A stretch of DNA of 64,000 nucleotides. It comes from Hermatobates lingyangjiaoensis. Lineage: Eukaryota; Arthropoda; Insecta; Hemiptera; Hermatobatidae. The number at the start of each line of letters is the position of its first letter. Position 1 is the first letter of the stretch. Of the stretch, positions 22,145 to 33,675 are shown piece after piece. A program made the translations under genes and the position numbers. Under the pieces are notes generated by a model. It had not been told where the DNA came from, did not search any database, and saw only the letters and a program-made list of their open reading frames with translations. Location of the stretch: assembly GCA_026182355.1 (NCBI GenBank), contig JAPFBL010000554.1:121700-185699 (forward strand), given 5' to 3'.

Positions 22145-22294
22145 TACTCAGAAAACCTAAATTGTATGTGAGTTGAAACATGGATGTCAATATTTTAGCC
22201 CAGAAGTAATTTATTCATTACATATAGTTATTATTTCAGATCAATGAAGTCAAAAGCCAATCAACTGAAAGTTTATAAAATGTGGCAAGCTTAT

Positions 22295-22512
22295 GACATT
22301 TCTAACCGGTCCGGCTCTAATTAACCTATATTGTTGATCATACTCATAATTGATCATACTCTGGTATATGTAAATCATTGGATTTGACAAATAACAGAAC
22401 AATTTAGAAAATTTCTAACCGGTCCGGTTCTAATTAACCTATATTGTTGATCATACTTCTCTGGTATATGTAAATCATTGAATTTGACAAATAACAGAAC
22501 AATTTAGAAAGT
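22295..22512 (+). repeat. Tandem duplication of about 113 bp
   Basis: ATTTCTAACCGGTCCGG starts two consecutive units that both run to AACAGAACAATTTAGAAA. The first has a small internal duplication (ATTGATCATACTC). Identity is high, so the event is fairly recent. Confidence 0.9.
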
Positions 22513-22989
22513 TATATCTATTTCCATTCATGTGATCTCAAAATTTATTCTATTAACAAAGACGAAAAAATCGTTGATGTATGTAGAGAAAATAATAATA
22601 GTCTCTGGAAACAAATGTTTTATGCAAACAACTCCTCTCGAAGACTAAATGAAACTGTAAATATTCAAGTAGATGAGAACACTTCACAGCCCATCGTTTT
22701 CTGATAACCAGCCCTATCACTTAGGAGAACAATTGAATAACATTACATCAACTTCTCTGCTGCCGTATTTTATGTTTAATCAATTACAAATTACCTCAGT
22801 ATCAGAAGAAAATTAAACCACATTATGGAATAAAATTCTTGGAAGTTAATTCTTTAAAATCTTTAAAATTCTTTAATTATCAATGATTCTGTTAAAGAAA
22901 CTGCTAATATGATTTAGAGAGAACAATCTTAATAATCACCTTCTTTTGGAATGAATTTTCCAAGTCTTTGTAATGGAGAATTTGTGACT

Positions 22990-23160
22990 GATCCATTTAT
23001 TTATAACAAGATTTCATATAAACACGTAAAATAACAATCAATGATCAAACTACAATATGAAATGGGGGAAAAAAAAAAAGACTAAGATTGTTACGGTTAA
23101 AAGGTCGTACTCTTTTTTCCCCTATTTCATACTTCAGTTTGGTCATCCATTTATTTATAG
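22990..23160. mobile_element. Inverted, decayed PLE-C termini
   Basis: AAGATTTCATATAAACACGT, CAATCAATGATCAAAC and GACTAAGATTGTTACGG form a minus-strand terminus with the core collapsed. The inverse CTCTTTTTTCCCCTATTTCA and GGTCATCC follow at once on the plus strand. Confidence 0.5.
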
Positions 23161-23625
23161 ACATATAATGCTATTGGTGGTTGCTTTTACTTTGTAACAA
23201 AGTTATTACAGTTTTAATTATTTTAAGCCTCCACATAGGAATAATAGAAATTTAAAGATGAATAGAACTGATATTAAACTAATGATGTACTGTAGATACG
23301 TTGATTTATCCGTTTAGTATCTCTTGAGTATACACAAGATTAGTGTTTAATTGAAAAAAATTTTTTGTGTGAAATTGAAAATATAATTGTTGAACAACCG
23401 AAATACATCTTTAGCAACTAAAATGTAAAAATTGTAACTTCTGTGTTCAAAAAAGTGGCCAGCACATTTTATTACTTTATATCCGGAGTGAATCTCGTAA
23501 AGGATATGTAAGCTCTTCAAGTATACTGGACAATATAGAACAACTGTAACAAAATTATCATTATTATTATTATTATTATTATTACTATATTATTATTATT
23601 AGTAGTAGTAGTAGCAGTATTATCA

Positions 23626-24056
23626 AGATAAGAAAGCACGAGACTCCCGAGTGCCTGTATTGCTCAGGCACGATAGACGATGTGGAGCACACTTTCTTTG
23701 TATGTAAGAAATGGAATGGCCAGAGAAGTGATTTGGTGAAGAAAATAGGTATATTCTCACCAGAAACCATCATGACCAAAATGATAAAGAGGACTGATGT
23801 ATGGAAAATGGTTGACGGCCTAGTAAAAAGTATCCTCTCTACAAAAAAGAGGCACTTAGAAGGGATTGACTAACTCCAAATCCAAGGATGCCTTTCGTAA
23901 AGTAATGAATGGCTTAGCCTGAGGTAATGTGTGAAACAGTTCCAGGCTAGTGTCCAAGAAGAAAAGGGGCTGTTTTAGTTGGTAGTCAAGTTTATCTGCT
24001 AGCTCAGAAAAATGTGCGTAAATGCATTTCACCTCCTTACCCAAAAAAAAAAAAAA
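23626..24056 (+). mobile_element. LINE 3' end: zinc-knuckle tail, 3' UTR and poly-A
   Basis: The open frame from about 23626 to the stop at 23871-23873 reads ECLYCSGTIDDVEHTFFVCKKW, a C-x2-C-x8-H-x4-C zinc knuckle. It is followed by a helical tail (SPETIMTKMIKRTDVWKMVD). This is the C-terminal knuckle region typical of R1, I and Jockey-group LINE ORF2 proteins. A 3' UTR of about 170 bases follows and ends in 14 A bases at 24043-24056. Target duplication is hard to judge, because ATT repeats flank both sides (23560-23600 and 24057-24066). That fits insertion into an (ATT)n tract. The copy is 5'-truncated. Confidence 0.8.
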
Positions 24057-24066
24057 TTATTATTAT

Positions 24067-24889
24067 AGTGGCTATTTCCCAGGGTAAAATTGAATTGTAA
24101 AATATAGAATTGTTAAAAAGTTGTAAATCAACTCTACAGTCGGAGTTCTACATTTTGTCTAATTCAAGTACATTTATAATTGGAATCATTATTACAGAAT
24201 GACTCTTTGAACTAGTATGATGGTTTTTTTTTTAAAAAAAAGGTAGCTATGTCAAGTATATAGATTATGTAGACAAGTTAAAGTGAAAATATTAAAATTT
24301 TGCTCTCAAGAGTAAACAAATATTTATTTAGCCATACATTCTTATTCCTTCAGCTCAGAAATGTCTCTGATCACAGTAAACTATAATCAGAACTTGAGTA
24401 AGAAAAGTAGATGCTTTTATCTGAACTACAATATAATTCTGTCAGTTTTTTTTTTACAAAAAACAGAATTTTATAAAAATAGTTAAGTTAGATTGAAATA
24501 TGGGATAAATGTAAACAGCTTGAGAAGTTTTCTCCTTGCTGAAGTCTTAAATTAGTCAATGTCTTTTGAATGAATATAAAATTGCTGATATGTGTAAGTT
24601 AAAAAGTTTGTTAAGACTAAGTTTTGATCAAAAGTTTTACAACTAGTTTAACTGAAATTGATTTAGAGTAGGAGTTTTAATGAGAGTATGTTGTCATAAA
24701 GACTCTCAAGGGAGTGTAGAGAACAAGATTTTTCCATCTTCCAACTGAAGGAAATTTAGGTCATAGCAAGTTACTGGGGAGAATGGATGATGAATTCCTA
24801 CCACGATGAGAGAATACTTTCAACAATTTATATAACAGAGGCAACTCGTATAAGAAATAATGAAAATGTAGACTTCCTTCGTTGTGTTG
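24067..24889. other. AT-rich stretch, no gene seen
   Basis: No repeat or coding signal was recognised. Confidence 0.35.
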
Positions 24890-24992
24890 ATAAATATATC
24901 AAATCGTGACAAAAATATATTTCTTCTTCATCAAAAGGAATTTATTTTACGAAGCGTTTCAAACACTTAGTGTTCATTATCAGACACATCTG
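24890..24992 (-). mobile_element. PLE-D terminus
   Basis: On the minus strand, 24954-24984 reads CTGATAATGAACACTAAGTG, then TTTGAAACGCTTCG. The AACACTAAGTGTT hairpin is perfect. CTGATAA is one base from CTGATGA. The partner arm expected on the right is missing; a hAT end begins about 60 bases away. Confidence 0.55.
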
Positions 24993-25040
24993 CCTCAGCA
25001 GGGGTGTTCAGTGATAGAGGGGTTAGAAGATACTCTAGAG

Positions 25041-26095
25041 CAGGCAAGAGCAACCTTTTGTGAACCGGGTGCTGCATTATATGATTTCCAAGTGACTGCG
25101 GGCCGCATGGTAATTTCTCTGGTATTTTGACACATAGAGGTTTTATATATATATAAATAAAGAACCATAATCTGTGCTATATTTAATAATCTGTGTCAAC
25201 AACGATTTAACTTTTAATTAGTCTTTTTTTTTATCATCTTTATTTACAAATATACAACTACGCATATTATGCGTAACAGGCATATGCAGTAATAGATTAC
25301 ACAATAACATCGATGCATATAAACAAAGAATGGAACCCATTGGTTCAACTTCTCACTTTGATTTTTTTTTAAGTATATTGTTGTAATAGTGGATCCTTGG
25401 GCCATTTTCTCTTGAGTCGTCTTGGGGGATTCTGGGAAGGTGAGGAAGAAGAAAGGATTCGTACAAATGGATTTAGGTGAGAGGAAAGGTTGTTGTGAAA
25501 TGACTTATAACGATCAGAAACTTTTATTATTCTTAAAATGAAAAGTGTTGTACTATCATACTATATCATACTATACTATATACTATATACTAAACATATA
25601 TATCATATCATACTATATCATAATGATAATGAAGCAATTATCACAACACAACCCCAAAAAAAGATTAGTAGCGTCATATAAAAAAAAAACTAAAGCATTA
25701 AATAAGTTTTGTTCAAAGGTGCAGCTGTGACAACAACGTGTGGAATGTGACATTCTTGAAATATTCCCACTCACCGATAAATGCAGGATGTTAATACTGC
25801 TGAAATGTGCATGATAATAATGAAACAATTAAGGAGAAGATGCCATTATATTTCCCTTGTAAGCCACCAAAATGAAAGTTTATAAAATAATATTTTGTTT
25901 ATTTAATTCTTATTGAAGGCAATGTTATACTACAGCGTCATTCTTCAATGTTAAAAAAAAACTTACATTAACAACATGACGTTTGTATTGGTTGTATATG
26001 CTTTTTATTCATATTTTCAACTAGTGGTGTGCTATGATCTTGTAAATGAAAGAAATGTTCCTTGGTTCGCAAAATGTTGAAAAGCACAGATTTAA
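25041..26095. mobile_element. Possible hAT element, boundaries tentative
   Basis: A hAT-like left end (CAGGCAAGAGCAACCTTTTG, near 25041) is followed by GCGGGCCGCATGG. A possible right end (AAAATGTTGAAAAGCACAG) lies near 26070-26090. The two ends match only loosely and no 8-bp duplication was found, so they may belong to separate elements. Between them lie AT-rich sequence and ATACTATAT repeats at 25555-25625, with no transposase. Confidence 0.3.
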
Positions 26096-26503
26096 AGGTT
26101 TAAAGACACATTGCAATGAGTGTATACTATCTAAAATGGGATTACATTGTAGGGAATGACATTAATAAAGAAGAACTAAAATTCGTTTTAAGAAATGAAA
26201 ATTTCTGTTATTTTCTCAAATCTCTCATACACTGGGTGTCTTTATCAACAAGCAGCAAACTTTTGAGAGGAGATATTACTTAAAGTGAACAAAATGTTAC
26301 TCTGATTGTAGAACTAATCAGTCAGAACTTATATTACGCCCAAACAAACCTTGAGGGAAGGCAGTAGAATAGATAACGGGCTTATGATGAAAAAAAGGAA
26401 CAAAATAGTATTTTTACTATTAAACATTTTGAATAAGTATCTATAATACAAATACTTTCTTCATAAATTGAACCTTAATATACAAATCATCAGAATAAAT
26501 ATA
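26096..26503. other. AT-rich stretch, no gene seen
   Basis: No feature was recognised. Confidence 0.35.
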
Positions 26504-27254
26504 CAGTGGTACCTCGGGATACACGTGCCCCAACATATGAGTTATTTGAGGTACAAGCTGTCAAATGAGCAAAATTTTGTTTTCAAAAACGAGTGAAATT
26601 TGAGATACGAGGAACAGCCTGTACGTCTTAGTATCAGGTCATTTATAAATAGGTACATTTCTTTTTTCTACGATGCCACCTACGGCTCACTCAGTTTTCA
26701 GTTTACCTTTGAAAATTGGAAGATCTTGGGAATGTGGGAGAGAGTTTCATAGTTCGTAGCAAAGAAACACCCCGAAAAAGTTGCAACTGGTCGTGAATAG
26801 GATCTATTTAATGAAACATGCTTAACGCATTTCCGTAGCATTCTGAAACAGGAAGAAACAAACCTCCTTGGACAGTTTTTTTTTTAATCCTACGAAAAAG
26901 GCAAAGACCAGTGAAGAGAAAAGCAGTAACTAAAATTAAGCATACAGTAGTATTTAAGTTATGTCTAAGTTAAATTTAAATAACCAGAATACTAATTACA
27001 TATGTATGTAAACTTAATAAAACCGGTTTTTAACCACCTCTACATTCTATTTTATTATGTTTCTATACAATATTTGTCATTTATACATACATTTTTCTTA
27101 TTCAAAAACAATTAGGGGTAAGTATTTTTGGGGTTAGAACGGATTAATGGCATTTCAATTGATTTTAATGGGGAAAATTGCTTGGAGATACGAGTAAATT
27201 GACATACGAGAAAGGTTACGGAAGGAATTAAACTCTTATCCCGAGGTATCACTG
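26504..27254 (+). mobile_element. Tigger/pogo-type element, internally deleted, copy 2
   Basis: The left end CAGTGGTACCTCGGGATACA follows TA (26502-26503), and the right end ATCCCGAGGTATCACTG closes at 27254. It is co-linear with 10896-11655 over its length and keeps the same transposase tail region (26750-26950). Here the tail has frame-breaking indels, for example in GGGAGAGAGTTTC. The shared deletion shows that both copies came from one non-autonomous master. Confidence 0.85.
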
Positions 27255-28021
27255 TTATTATTTTTTTTTCCTTTTTTGTTACAATAATTAAATTATATGT
27301 GTTTAGAAAATGATCGTATAAACTTTTGGTGAAAATTGCAGTAAATTGTTAAAATAGAATTTCAAAGTAACTAATTTAGATTAAAATGAAATATTATGAG
27401 TAGTAAGTTACTGAAACAATTATTTGTGAAAGTGAGTTTCACGTAGATGAAAAGGGAAAACAACAGTTGGGGGGACTTGAAGTAGACCTATCACAATGTC
27501 TTATCTAAGCAGATTAGTGGGAATTGACTTTGACAAACTTAACTTGCTCCAAGTTGAGCAAGTGTTGACTTATCAGAAGCATTAAGTAATTTACTAAAAC
27601 CTACCCTGTAATCGACAACTTCAAACTTATTATAAACTTCAAACGCTTCTCTTTTAATTAGAATTTTTTTTTAATCAGGATAAAAATAATAAGGATTTGA
27701 CAAGTTGAAAAATGGCATCTAATATAGGATTAAATATCAAGTGTTCATTAATCTTTAATGAAAGTTTTTTTTTTGTTAAAAAAAAATTGTTAATATTATA
27801 CTTGTGTTTATCTGAAAATATATAAAGAAAGTCAAATAAGATTAGAAAACAAATCATGAACAAACAGTGTTAACTACATTATATTTATCAATGTCAATCT
27901 ATCACCAAATAAGTCATTCTGTTCACTCGTTAGAAATAAGTACCATTTATTCTCAGAAATCACGCATTTTTGAGCTCTAATTGTATATACCATAATTTTA
28001 ATATTTTTTCATATAGTTATG
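27255..28021. other. AT-rich stretch, no gene seen
   Basis: No feature was recognised. The minus frame at 27675-27863 is low-complexity. Confidence 0.35.
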
Positions 28022-28034
28022 TAACTTACTTTAA

Positions 28035-28358
28035 GGGGGCCAGGCTAGCTCAGTGGTTACGTGCTCGCCTCAGAACTGATAGGACCGGGGTTCGATCCTC
28101 ACCTGGCCCTCGATTTATTCACGCGGGAGGTGAATAAATCTGAGCGCGTCATCCCTCGGAGAAGGACGTTAAAACGTCGGTCCCGAGCCTGTATGATGTC
28201 AGGTACTCGTTAAAGATCCCTACTCTAAATACATTTGAGTTAGGCAAAATATAGGACTCCCACTGTAGAATCAATCATCATTGTGTGGTATCACAAAGGG
28301 CCAATGCTTGGCCTACGTGTCTTCCCTTGTGGGACTGCCACTGCAACTTAACCTAACC
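28035..28358 (+). mobile_element. SINE-A, type I tail, near full length
   Basis: The tRNA-like head has GGGCCAGGCTAGCTCAGTGG (box A) and GGGGTTCGATCCTC (box B), and closes with CACCTGGCCC, which can pair with the start. The body has GAGGTGAATAAATCTGAGCG, GAGAAGGACGTTAA, GAGCCTGTATGATGTCAGG and GTTAGGCAAAATATAGGACT. The type I tail has TGGTATCACAAAGGGCC and GGGACTGCCACTGCAAC, and ends in CTTAACCTAACC. The target duplication TAACTTAYTTTAA (13 bp, one mismatch) lies at 28022-28034 and 28359-28371. It is a non-coding, polymerase III type retroposon. Confidence 0.9.
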
Positions 28359-28371
28359 TAACTTATTTTAA

Positions 28372-29005
28372 TGAAGGTTTTGTTCATACAAGTGATAAAT
28401 ATACCAACAATTATAAATAATGGGATGCGGTGAAAGCTTTGGACAGAAGTAAATGTGGTACGTGAATTCAAAAGGGTTGAGAGCACTTTATATCTAAAAT
28501 ATAAGATATTCTGCTATTAAGTCGTTATAAAATATCAATAATGGCCTTTTCTTAGATTTAACACAATATACTTTTACAGGGTATGACTACTTTGTACTCC
28601 ATCTGTATCAAATCAAAGTCTATAAATGGACTGAATATGAACTCTGGAGGCACACTGTGGTAAACGAATTCATTCATCGAAGAAGAAGTCGTAGAAGAGG
28701 TTGAATTGGTCCACAAGTAAGCTCATTTGTACTGGTCAATGGGTCATTAAATGGTGAACACTGAAGACTGTAAGTAGAATCTGTAAAATATTTAGTAGTC
28801 AGATAAAAGTCTCTTTAGTAAGTCTTTTTCTACTACTTTCAAGTTTGAAACTACTACCTACTACTACTACCGGTTTAAAAAACCGGTAGAAGAAACTTTT
28901 TATTATTTTTCTATTAATATTAGATGTAAGCGTTGTGACTTTCTTTTTGCGATGTTAATCTAATCAGTGATAATATAGTCAAAGTTCTTTTCGAATACTC
29001 TCAGC
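28372..29005. other. AT-rich stretch, no gene seen
   Basis: A short run of CTACTACTACC-type sequence near 28855-28872 and an isolated ACCGGTTTAAAAAACCGGT palindrome at 28869-28887 were seen. The latter resembles the terminal motif of the element that follows. Confidence 0.4.
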
Positions 29006-29627
29006 TAGGGTTTGTCGGTTTTTAAAAACCGGTTTTTTGGAGAAAATTATGAAATTCGGAAACCGATTTTTTAGTACAAAATATCGGTTTTCAATGTATG
29101 AATAACACTTCAAAAAAAATTGAAAAGGACAAATATATCCGAATGTACCAGGTTAGTGAAAATACTGTTGCAAGCGGTTTGGTTCTTGGAATCATATCGG
29201 TCCGATTTAATAATATGGTTATTATAAATATAATATGATTATAAAATAATATGGTTGTTATAAAAATATGAAAATATATTGTTTTCATTTATTCGAACCC
29301 TTTTAAACCTTTATATGTGAAAATTATGCATAAACGACGAATAATTGTTTTTAAAGTTATTTAATCCTGGTCAACTATTATTTTTTTGTTCTACTAAATT
29401 TCATGAAAAATTGTTACTATCTATAGAATTAAAGAGTAAATAATTTCAGTCAAAAACTGCATTTAATCACTCTAAATTTTATGCTAAAATTTTTTGTTCG
29501 AATTACAGAATATTCGAGCAAAAAAAATTTTTTTATATAAAAATTCGAAACCGGTTGAAACCGGTTTTCTAGAAAAATTACTATTCAAAACCGGTTTTCT
29601 AAAATGTCGGTTTTTGTGTAAACCCTA
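29006..29627. mobile_element. Probable hAT-type element rich in AACCGGTTTT motifs
   Basis: The outer ends TAGGGTTTGTCGGTTTTTAA and its inverse, closing TTTTTGTGTAAACCCTA at 29627, are inverted copies. AACCGGTTTT and CGGTTTT words cluster within 90 bases of each end, as expected for sub-terminal transposase-binding repeats. The TAGGG start is common in hAT elements, but no matching 8-bp duplication was found. No transposase domain is visible in the 622 bp. Confidence 0.6.
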
Positions 29628-29689
29628 ATGTTGGTGTCCACTCAATACTGTCTAAAGATTCTTGAACGAATTTATGGTACCAATGCTCA

Positions 29690-29945
29690 TTCTGACACTT
29701 AACTTATTCATGAGTGATATTACTAAAACACCTGAGGACAATGTCCCTGGAAGGAGGAGGTTAAGCCATCGACCTCGAGCCTGTACAATGTAAAAAAAAA
29801 ATCGTTAAAAATCTTTATTTTAGTACATTTGTGTTAGGCAAAATTTAGAAAAAAACAACACAAAATGTTCATTATTTGGTTTCACCAATCTTCCTTCTAT
29901 GTGTAATCTCTCGTAGGACTGCCACTGAAATTTAAGCTAATCTAT
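29690..29945 (+). mobile_element. SINE-A body and type I tail, decayed
   Basis: CTCGAGCCTGTACAATGTAA, ATCGTTAAAAATC, GTGTTAGGCAAAATTTAG and GTAGGACTGCCACTGAA follow the order of the SINE-A body and type I tail. The head is not recognisable. Confidence 0.6.
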
Positions 29946-30852
29946 TCTAAAAGACGTTCAATAAAAACAAACTGATTTTTATCAGCTTTTCTTCCAACCA
30001 GCTTTAACTTCTCGATATTGAAGGAAAAACGGAAGGTCATCAATGAAATATATTTGTGATTCATTCACTACATTCATTGAAGACCATAGATGAAATCTTA
30101 TTCGAGCTATTAAAACAAAATTTTTTTTTAGATTATATTTTTAGGTACCTGGTAAACCTGACTCCAAATGGGGATTCAGCTCTTAATCTCACGAACAAGT
30201 TTCTAATTATCAGTTTTATATATATATTCTCTCATACCTTAAACATTCGCTACTTTAAATGAACTATCCTATTAACCAAACGCCGCAGCTTCATATGGAA
30301 AAGAATTAAAACTGGTTGAATTTTCCTTTCAAAATTACAACTGATGAATTTTTGGTATACTTTAACTTATATAAATTAATTTTAATCAATAAACTGCAGG
30401 CAAAAATACAAGTTTGCATTAAAAAAAACGAAGGTAAAGTTTCTAAGACATCTTAGAAAGTAAAAAAATTCCAACTTTAGATGATTAGAAAAAATAAAAA
30501 TAAAGAATTGATCCAAGAACATGAATCAAATAACATTCATCTCCTGAAAAAAACTTTACAGAAAAAACAATCAAGCTTTGCGAAAAGCTTTAACTTCTAA
30601 AACAATTTAATAAGTTTCCAATCCAATTTTGTTTAAAGTATTTTCATGTTTTTTTTTGTTATTATTTGTTGAAAATGACTCATACTGCCCTACTAACATT
30701 TATGCTTTAGAGATGCGCTTCCAATCTTGCACAGTCTCAGATATTGAACCTTTCTTAAGTCTTTGATGTACCAGCCTTCGACTTTTTTATTACGATTTTT
30801 TTTTTTAAAAATTTCAATATTAAAATTTCTAAAAATCAATATGATCAAATAT
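29946..30852. other. AT-rich stretch, no gene seen
   Basis: No gene or repeat was recognised. A 68-codon frame at 30056-30262 has no support. Confidence 0.35.
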
Positions 30853-30862
30853 TAACTAGTGA

Positions 30863-31186
30863 GGGGGCCAGGCTAGCTCAGTGGTTACGTGCTCACCTCT
30901 GAACTGATAGGACCGGGGTTCAATCCTCACCTGGCCCTCGATTTATTCATGCGGGAGGTGAATAAATCTGAGCGCGTCATCCCTCGGAGAAGGACGTTAA
31001 ACTGTCGGTCCCGAGCCTGTACGATGTCAGGTACTCGTTAAAGATCCCTCCTCTAAATACATTTGAGTTAGGCAAAATTTAGGACCCCCACTGGAGAATC
31101 AATCTTCATTGTATGGTATCACAAAGGGCCAATGCTTGTCCAACGTGTGTTCCCTTGTGGGACTGCCACTGCAACCTAACCTAACC
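30863..31186 (+). mobile_element. SINE-A, type I tail, full length
   Basis: This is the same structure as 28035-28358, at about 95 percent identity by eye. The exact 10-bp target duplication TAACTAGTGA lies at 30853-30862 and 31187-31196. The tail reads GCAACCTAACCTAACC. The low divergence between the two copies points to recent activity. Confidence 0.92.
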
Positions 31187-31196
31187 TAACTAGTGA

Positions 31197-32050
31197 ACTG
31201 CGTAAATAAGTAGCAATCAATTATATTTCCTCATTTCAGTAATTCTGTACTTGTTGTTTTAAAAAAAAAATGTGTCAAAAAATATTCTAAAATATGTATG
31301 AGCAGTTACTATTTAGTATATACTCATTTTGGAAAGATGAAATTATAAAATATGCAAATATTTTATAAAAATGTGTAATTTTGAGAAAATATTATCGATT
31401 TGGAGTTTTACATTTTATTTTATACTCTCATCTTGAATGACAAAATAATTTGGAAATGAAGAGTCACATGATTATGAATAAATGTGATTATACTATGTCA
31501 CAATAAAAACTACAGAATTGAACAACAATAAAAAAATAGTATATTTGCTAGACTAATACTGAAAAGATTAGCTCAATATAACTTCTTCTAAAGTGATAAT
31601 GTTCAATTCATATACCCTATTGTTCAAGTTAACCTAAGCTAGCTAACGTGCTTCTTCTGTACCACACAAAATTCCCCATTTGTTGCTGTATTTTAAAAGT
31701 TAGATTTTGTGTCACTTGTTCACTTTACAATCTCCACCATGTATAAATACATCAAAAACAGGAGTAGATCTACTACGTGGCCTACAATGGTAGATCTGCT
31801 CCAGGGCTTAACCATAATCTTTAATTGTTCCTTTATTGTATTTTTTCTTCTTTACTTACTCATTTTCATTTTTTATCGTTTATTTATTTTAATTTTTCTT
31901 TTACCTTTAGTTTGTTATTTTTTTCAAGTTGTTATTAGTTTTTAAATTTTATATTTAGTCAAATGTTTTCATTCATTTAATCTTTATTTGGCTTTTGTTT
32001 ATCTTCCTTGTCTCCCCTCCCGCCGAAAGTTGGCTACACTGTTTGAGTGC
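31197..32050. other. AT-rich stretch, no gene seen
   Basis: The frame at 31709-31945 is hydrophobic only because of its T-rich sequence. A GGTAGATCTGCTCC word near 31790 and GGAGTAGATCTACT near 31761 form a small imperfect hairpin. Confidence 0.35.
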
Positions 32051-32195
32051 TTCTGTTCGAACGCTGACCCAGTCGTTATCAGCCTTCCAAACGATTCACT
32101 TCTATTTCTTACAACGAGGACATTGAAATATAGTAGTGAGTTTCACTGAGTTGTTTTCTGTGTATTCTTTTGGAAATTATATATATATATATATG
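32050..32195 (+). mobile_element. PLE-F terminus, decayed
   Basis: CGTTATCAGCCTTCCAAACG, then ACAACGAGGACATTGAAATA and TAGTAGTGAGTTTCACTG align with the F terminus at 16570-16680. The CTGAAGA of that copy is TTACAAC here. It ends in (TA)n at 32180-32194. Confidence 0.5.
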
Positions 32196-32199
32196 CCTT

Positions 32200-32290
32200 A
32201 TTATTTTCTTGTAATTCACTGGTAATTATTCTACCTAATATTATTAGGTAGATTAATTTTTGAGCTACCAGTGAATTACAAAAAAATAAT
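32200..32290. repeat. Short palindrome
   Basis: TTATTTTCTTGTAATTCACT, CTGGTAATTATTCTACCTAA and their inverses (TTAGGTAGATTAATT, AGTGAATTACAAAAAAATAA) form arms of about 40 bp around a TATTA centre. Confidence 0.75.
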
Positions 32291-32388
32291 GAGGCAAATA
32301 GAACATCTTTCTAAAAAGATTATTAATGCTGAAGCCGCTTTGCTTTTTAACAACACTTGTTTAAAAGAAGACTTGCTGTCAATATACA

Positions 32389-32395
<7 letters not shown>

Positions 32396-32421
<26 letters not shown>

Positions 32422-32610
32422 GTAACCGCTTGTTACAGTTGAAAGATCTTAGTCTTGTTTTCCCATTTTCTTATTGTGGTTTGATCATTGATTGTTATTA
32501 CACTTGTTTATGTGAAATCATATATATATATATATATCAGGTTCAATAATATATCGACCGTTTGATAGAACAGGTGTGTTCTCTAATCGGGGTTCGGTCA
32601 ATTTTCCAAA
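32396..32610 (+). mobile_element. PLE-C half terminus joined to PLE-A terminal sequence
   Basis: (TA)n at 32396-32419 runs into ACCGCTTGTTACAGTTGAAA and the PLE-C distal sequence. A second TA run follows at 32519-32537, then the PLE-A distal end in minus orientation (CAATAATATATCGACCG, GTGTGTTCTCTAATCGG). The CTGACGA of PLE-C has been replaced by the TA tract. Confidence 0.6.
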
Positions 32611-33238
32611 AATTTAAGTAGTTTATAATTTATTAACTACTTTTTGTTTAAGAGGTAGAACAGGTTTTACTTTTTGATATATAATAAACATATAGGGGTA
32701 ACTTGAATAGTTGTTATCTGCAGATTAGTGTGTGATTTAGTAGAACTTAAATGTTGTGATTGCTAATGGATTGCATTATTCAAAGGAAAGATTAATGGGG
32801 ACAATCTAGAAGACTTAAGATGAATGGTTAAAACAAATACGGGGTACTTAGTACATTGTCTGGAGCATCCCTCTCTGAAAGGCTTTATCACTCACTCCTG
32901 TAATCATTTAGACAGAGAAAACATGAAATCACTTAACGACCAAAACTTTTGACACTTGCCGTCAATTAGTGCAAACATTTTAATAATAGTTGACATCAAT
33001 AACATTGAAACAAAGTTATATAATACATTTCAAGAATTTTAATAGTGCAAATTATTAAACTTAACAGAGATGAGAAATAATGATTTACGACGTAGGAAAG
33101 GTTTAGTTAAACATTTTGTGAAACTACATGGAAGAAAACTATTAAAATATAAATATCGGTGAACATAATTTGAAAACATTATTAAATAATTAATAAAAAT
33201 ATAACAATAAAAAAATAAAATTTATTTTTTTGTTTGAT
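32611..33238. other. AT-rich stretch, no gene seen
   Basis: No feature was recognised. Confidence 0.35.
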
Positions 33239-33378
33239 CGGTGATTCTACATTGGGAGTCCTAAATTTTGCCTAACTCAAGTGAACTTCGAGTGGGGATT
33301 TTTAATTAGTACTTGAATACTAATAATATCAAAACAGGCTTAAAGTCCTCTCCGAAGGACGACATACTCAGATTTATG
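33239..33378 (-). mobile_element. SINE-A fragment, apparent seed of the satellite
   Basis: Read on the plus strand as the SINE complement: TGATTCTACATTGGGAGTCC, TTTTGCCTAACTCAAG, TTTTTAATTAGTACTTG, then AGGCTTAAAGTCC and GAAGGACGACATACTCAG. Order and spacing match the SINE-A body in reverse, apart from an AATACTAATAATATC insertion where the GTACCTGACATCG segment should be. This insertion word is part of every satellite unit that follows. Confidence 0.65.
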
Positions 33379-33675
33379 TGAACATAATTTCAGTTTATGT
33401 GAATATAATTTGAAAACATTATTAAGTAATTAATAAAAATATAACAATAAAAAAATAAAATTTATAGAATATAATAATAATTGAATACTAATAATACTAA
33501 TTCTAATACTACTAATATCAAAACAGGCTTAAAGTCCTCTCCGAAGGACGACATACTCAGATTTATGTGAACATAATTTGAAAACATTATTAAATAATTA
33601 ATAAAAATATAATAATAAAAAATAAAATTCATAGAATATAATAATAATTGAATACTAATAATACTAATTCTAATA

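Noticed and set aside
28035..28110. A tRNA gene
   Set aside because: The box A and B words and acceptor-like pairing belong to the SINE-A head. The anticodon arm does not fold well, the copy has a target duplication, and the same head recurs with SINE bodies.
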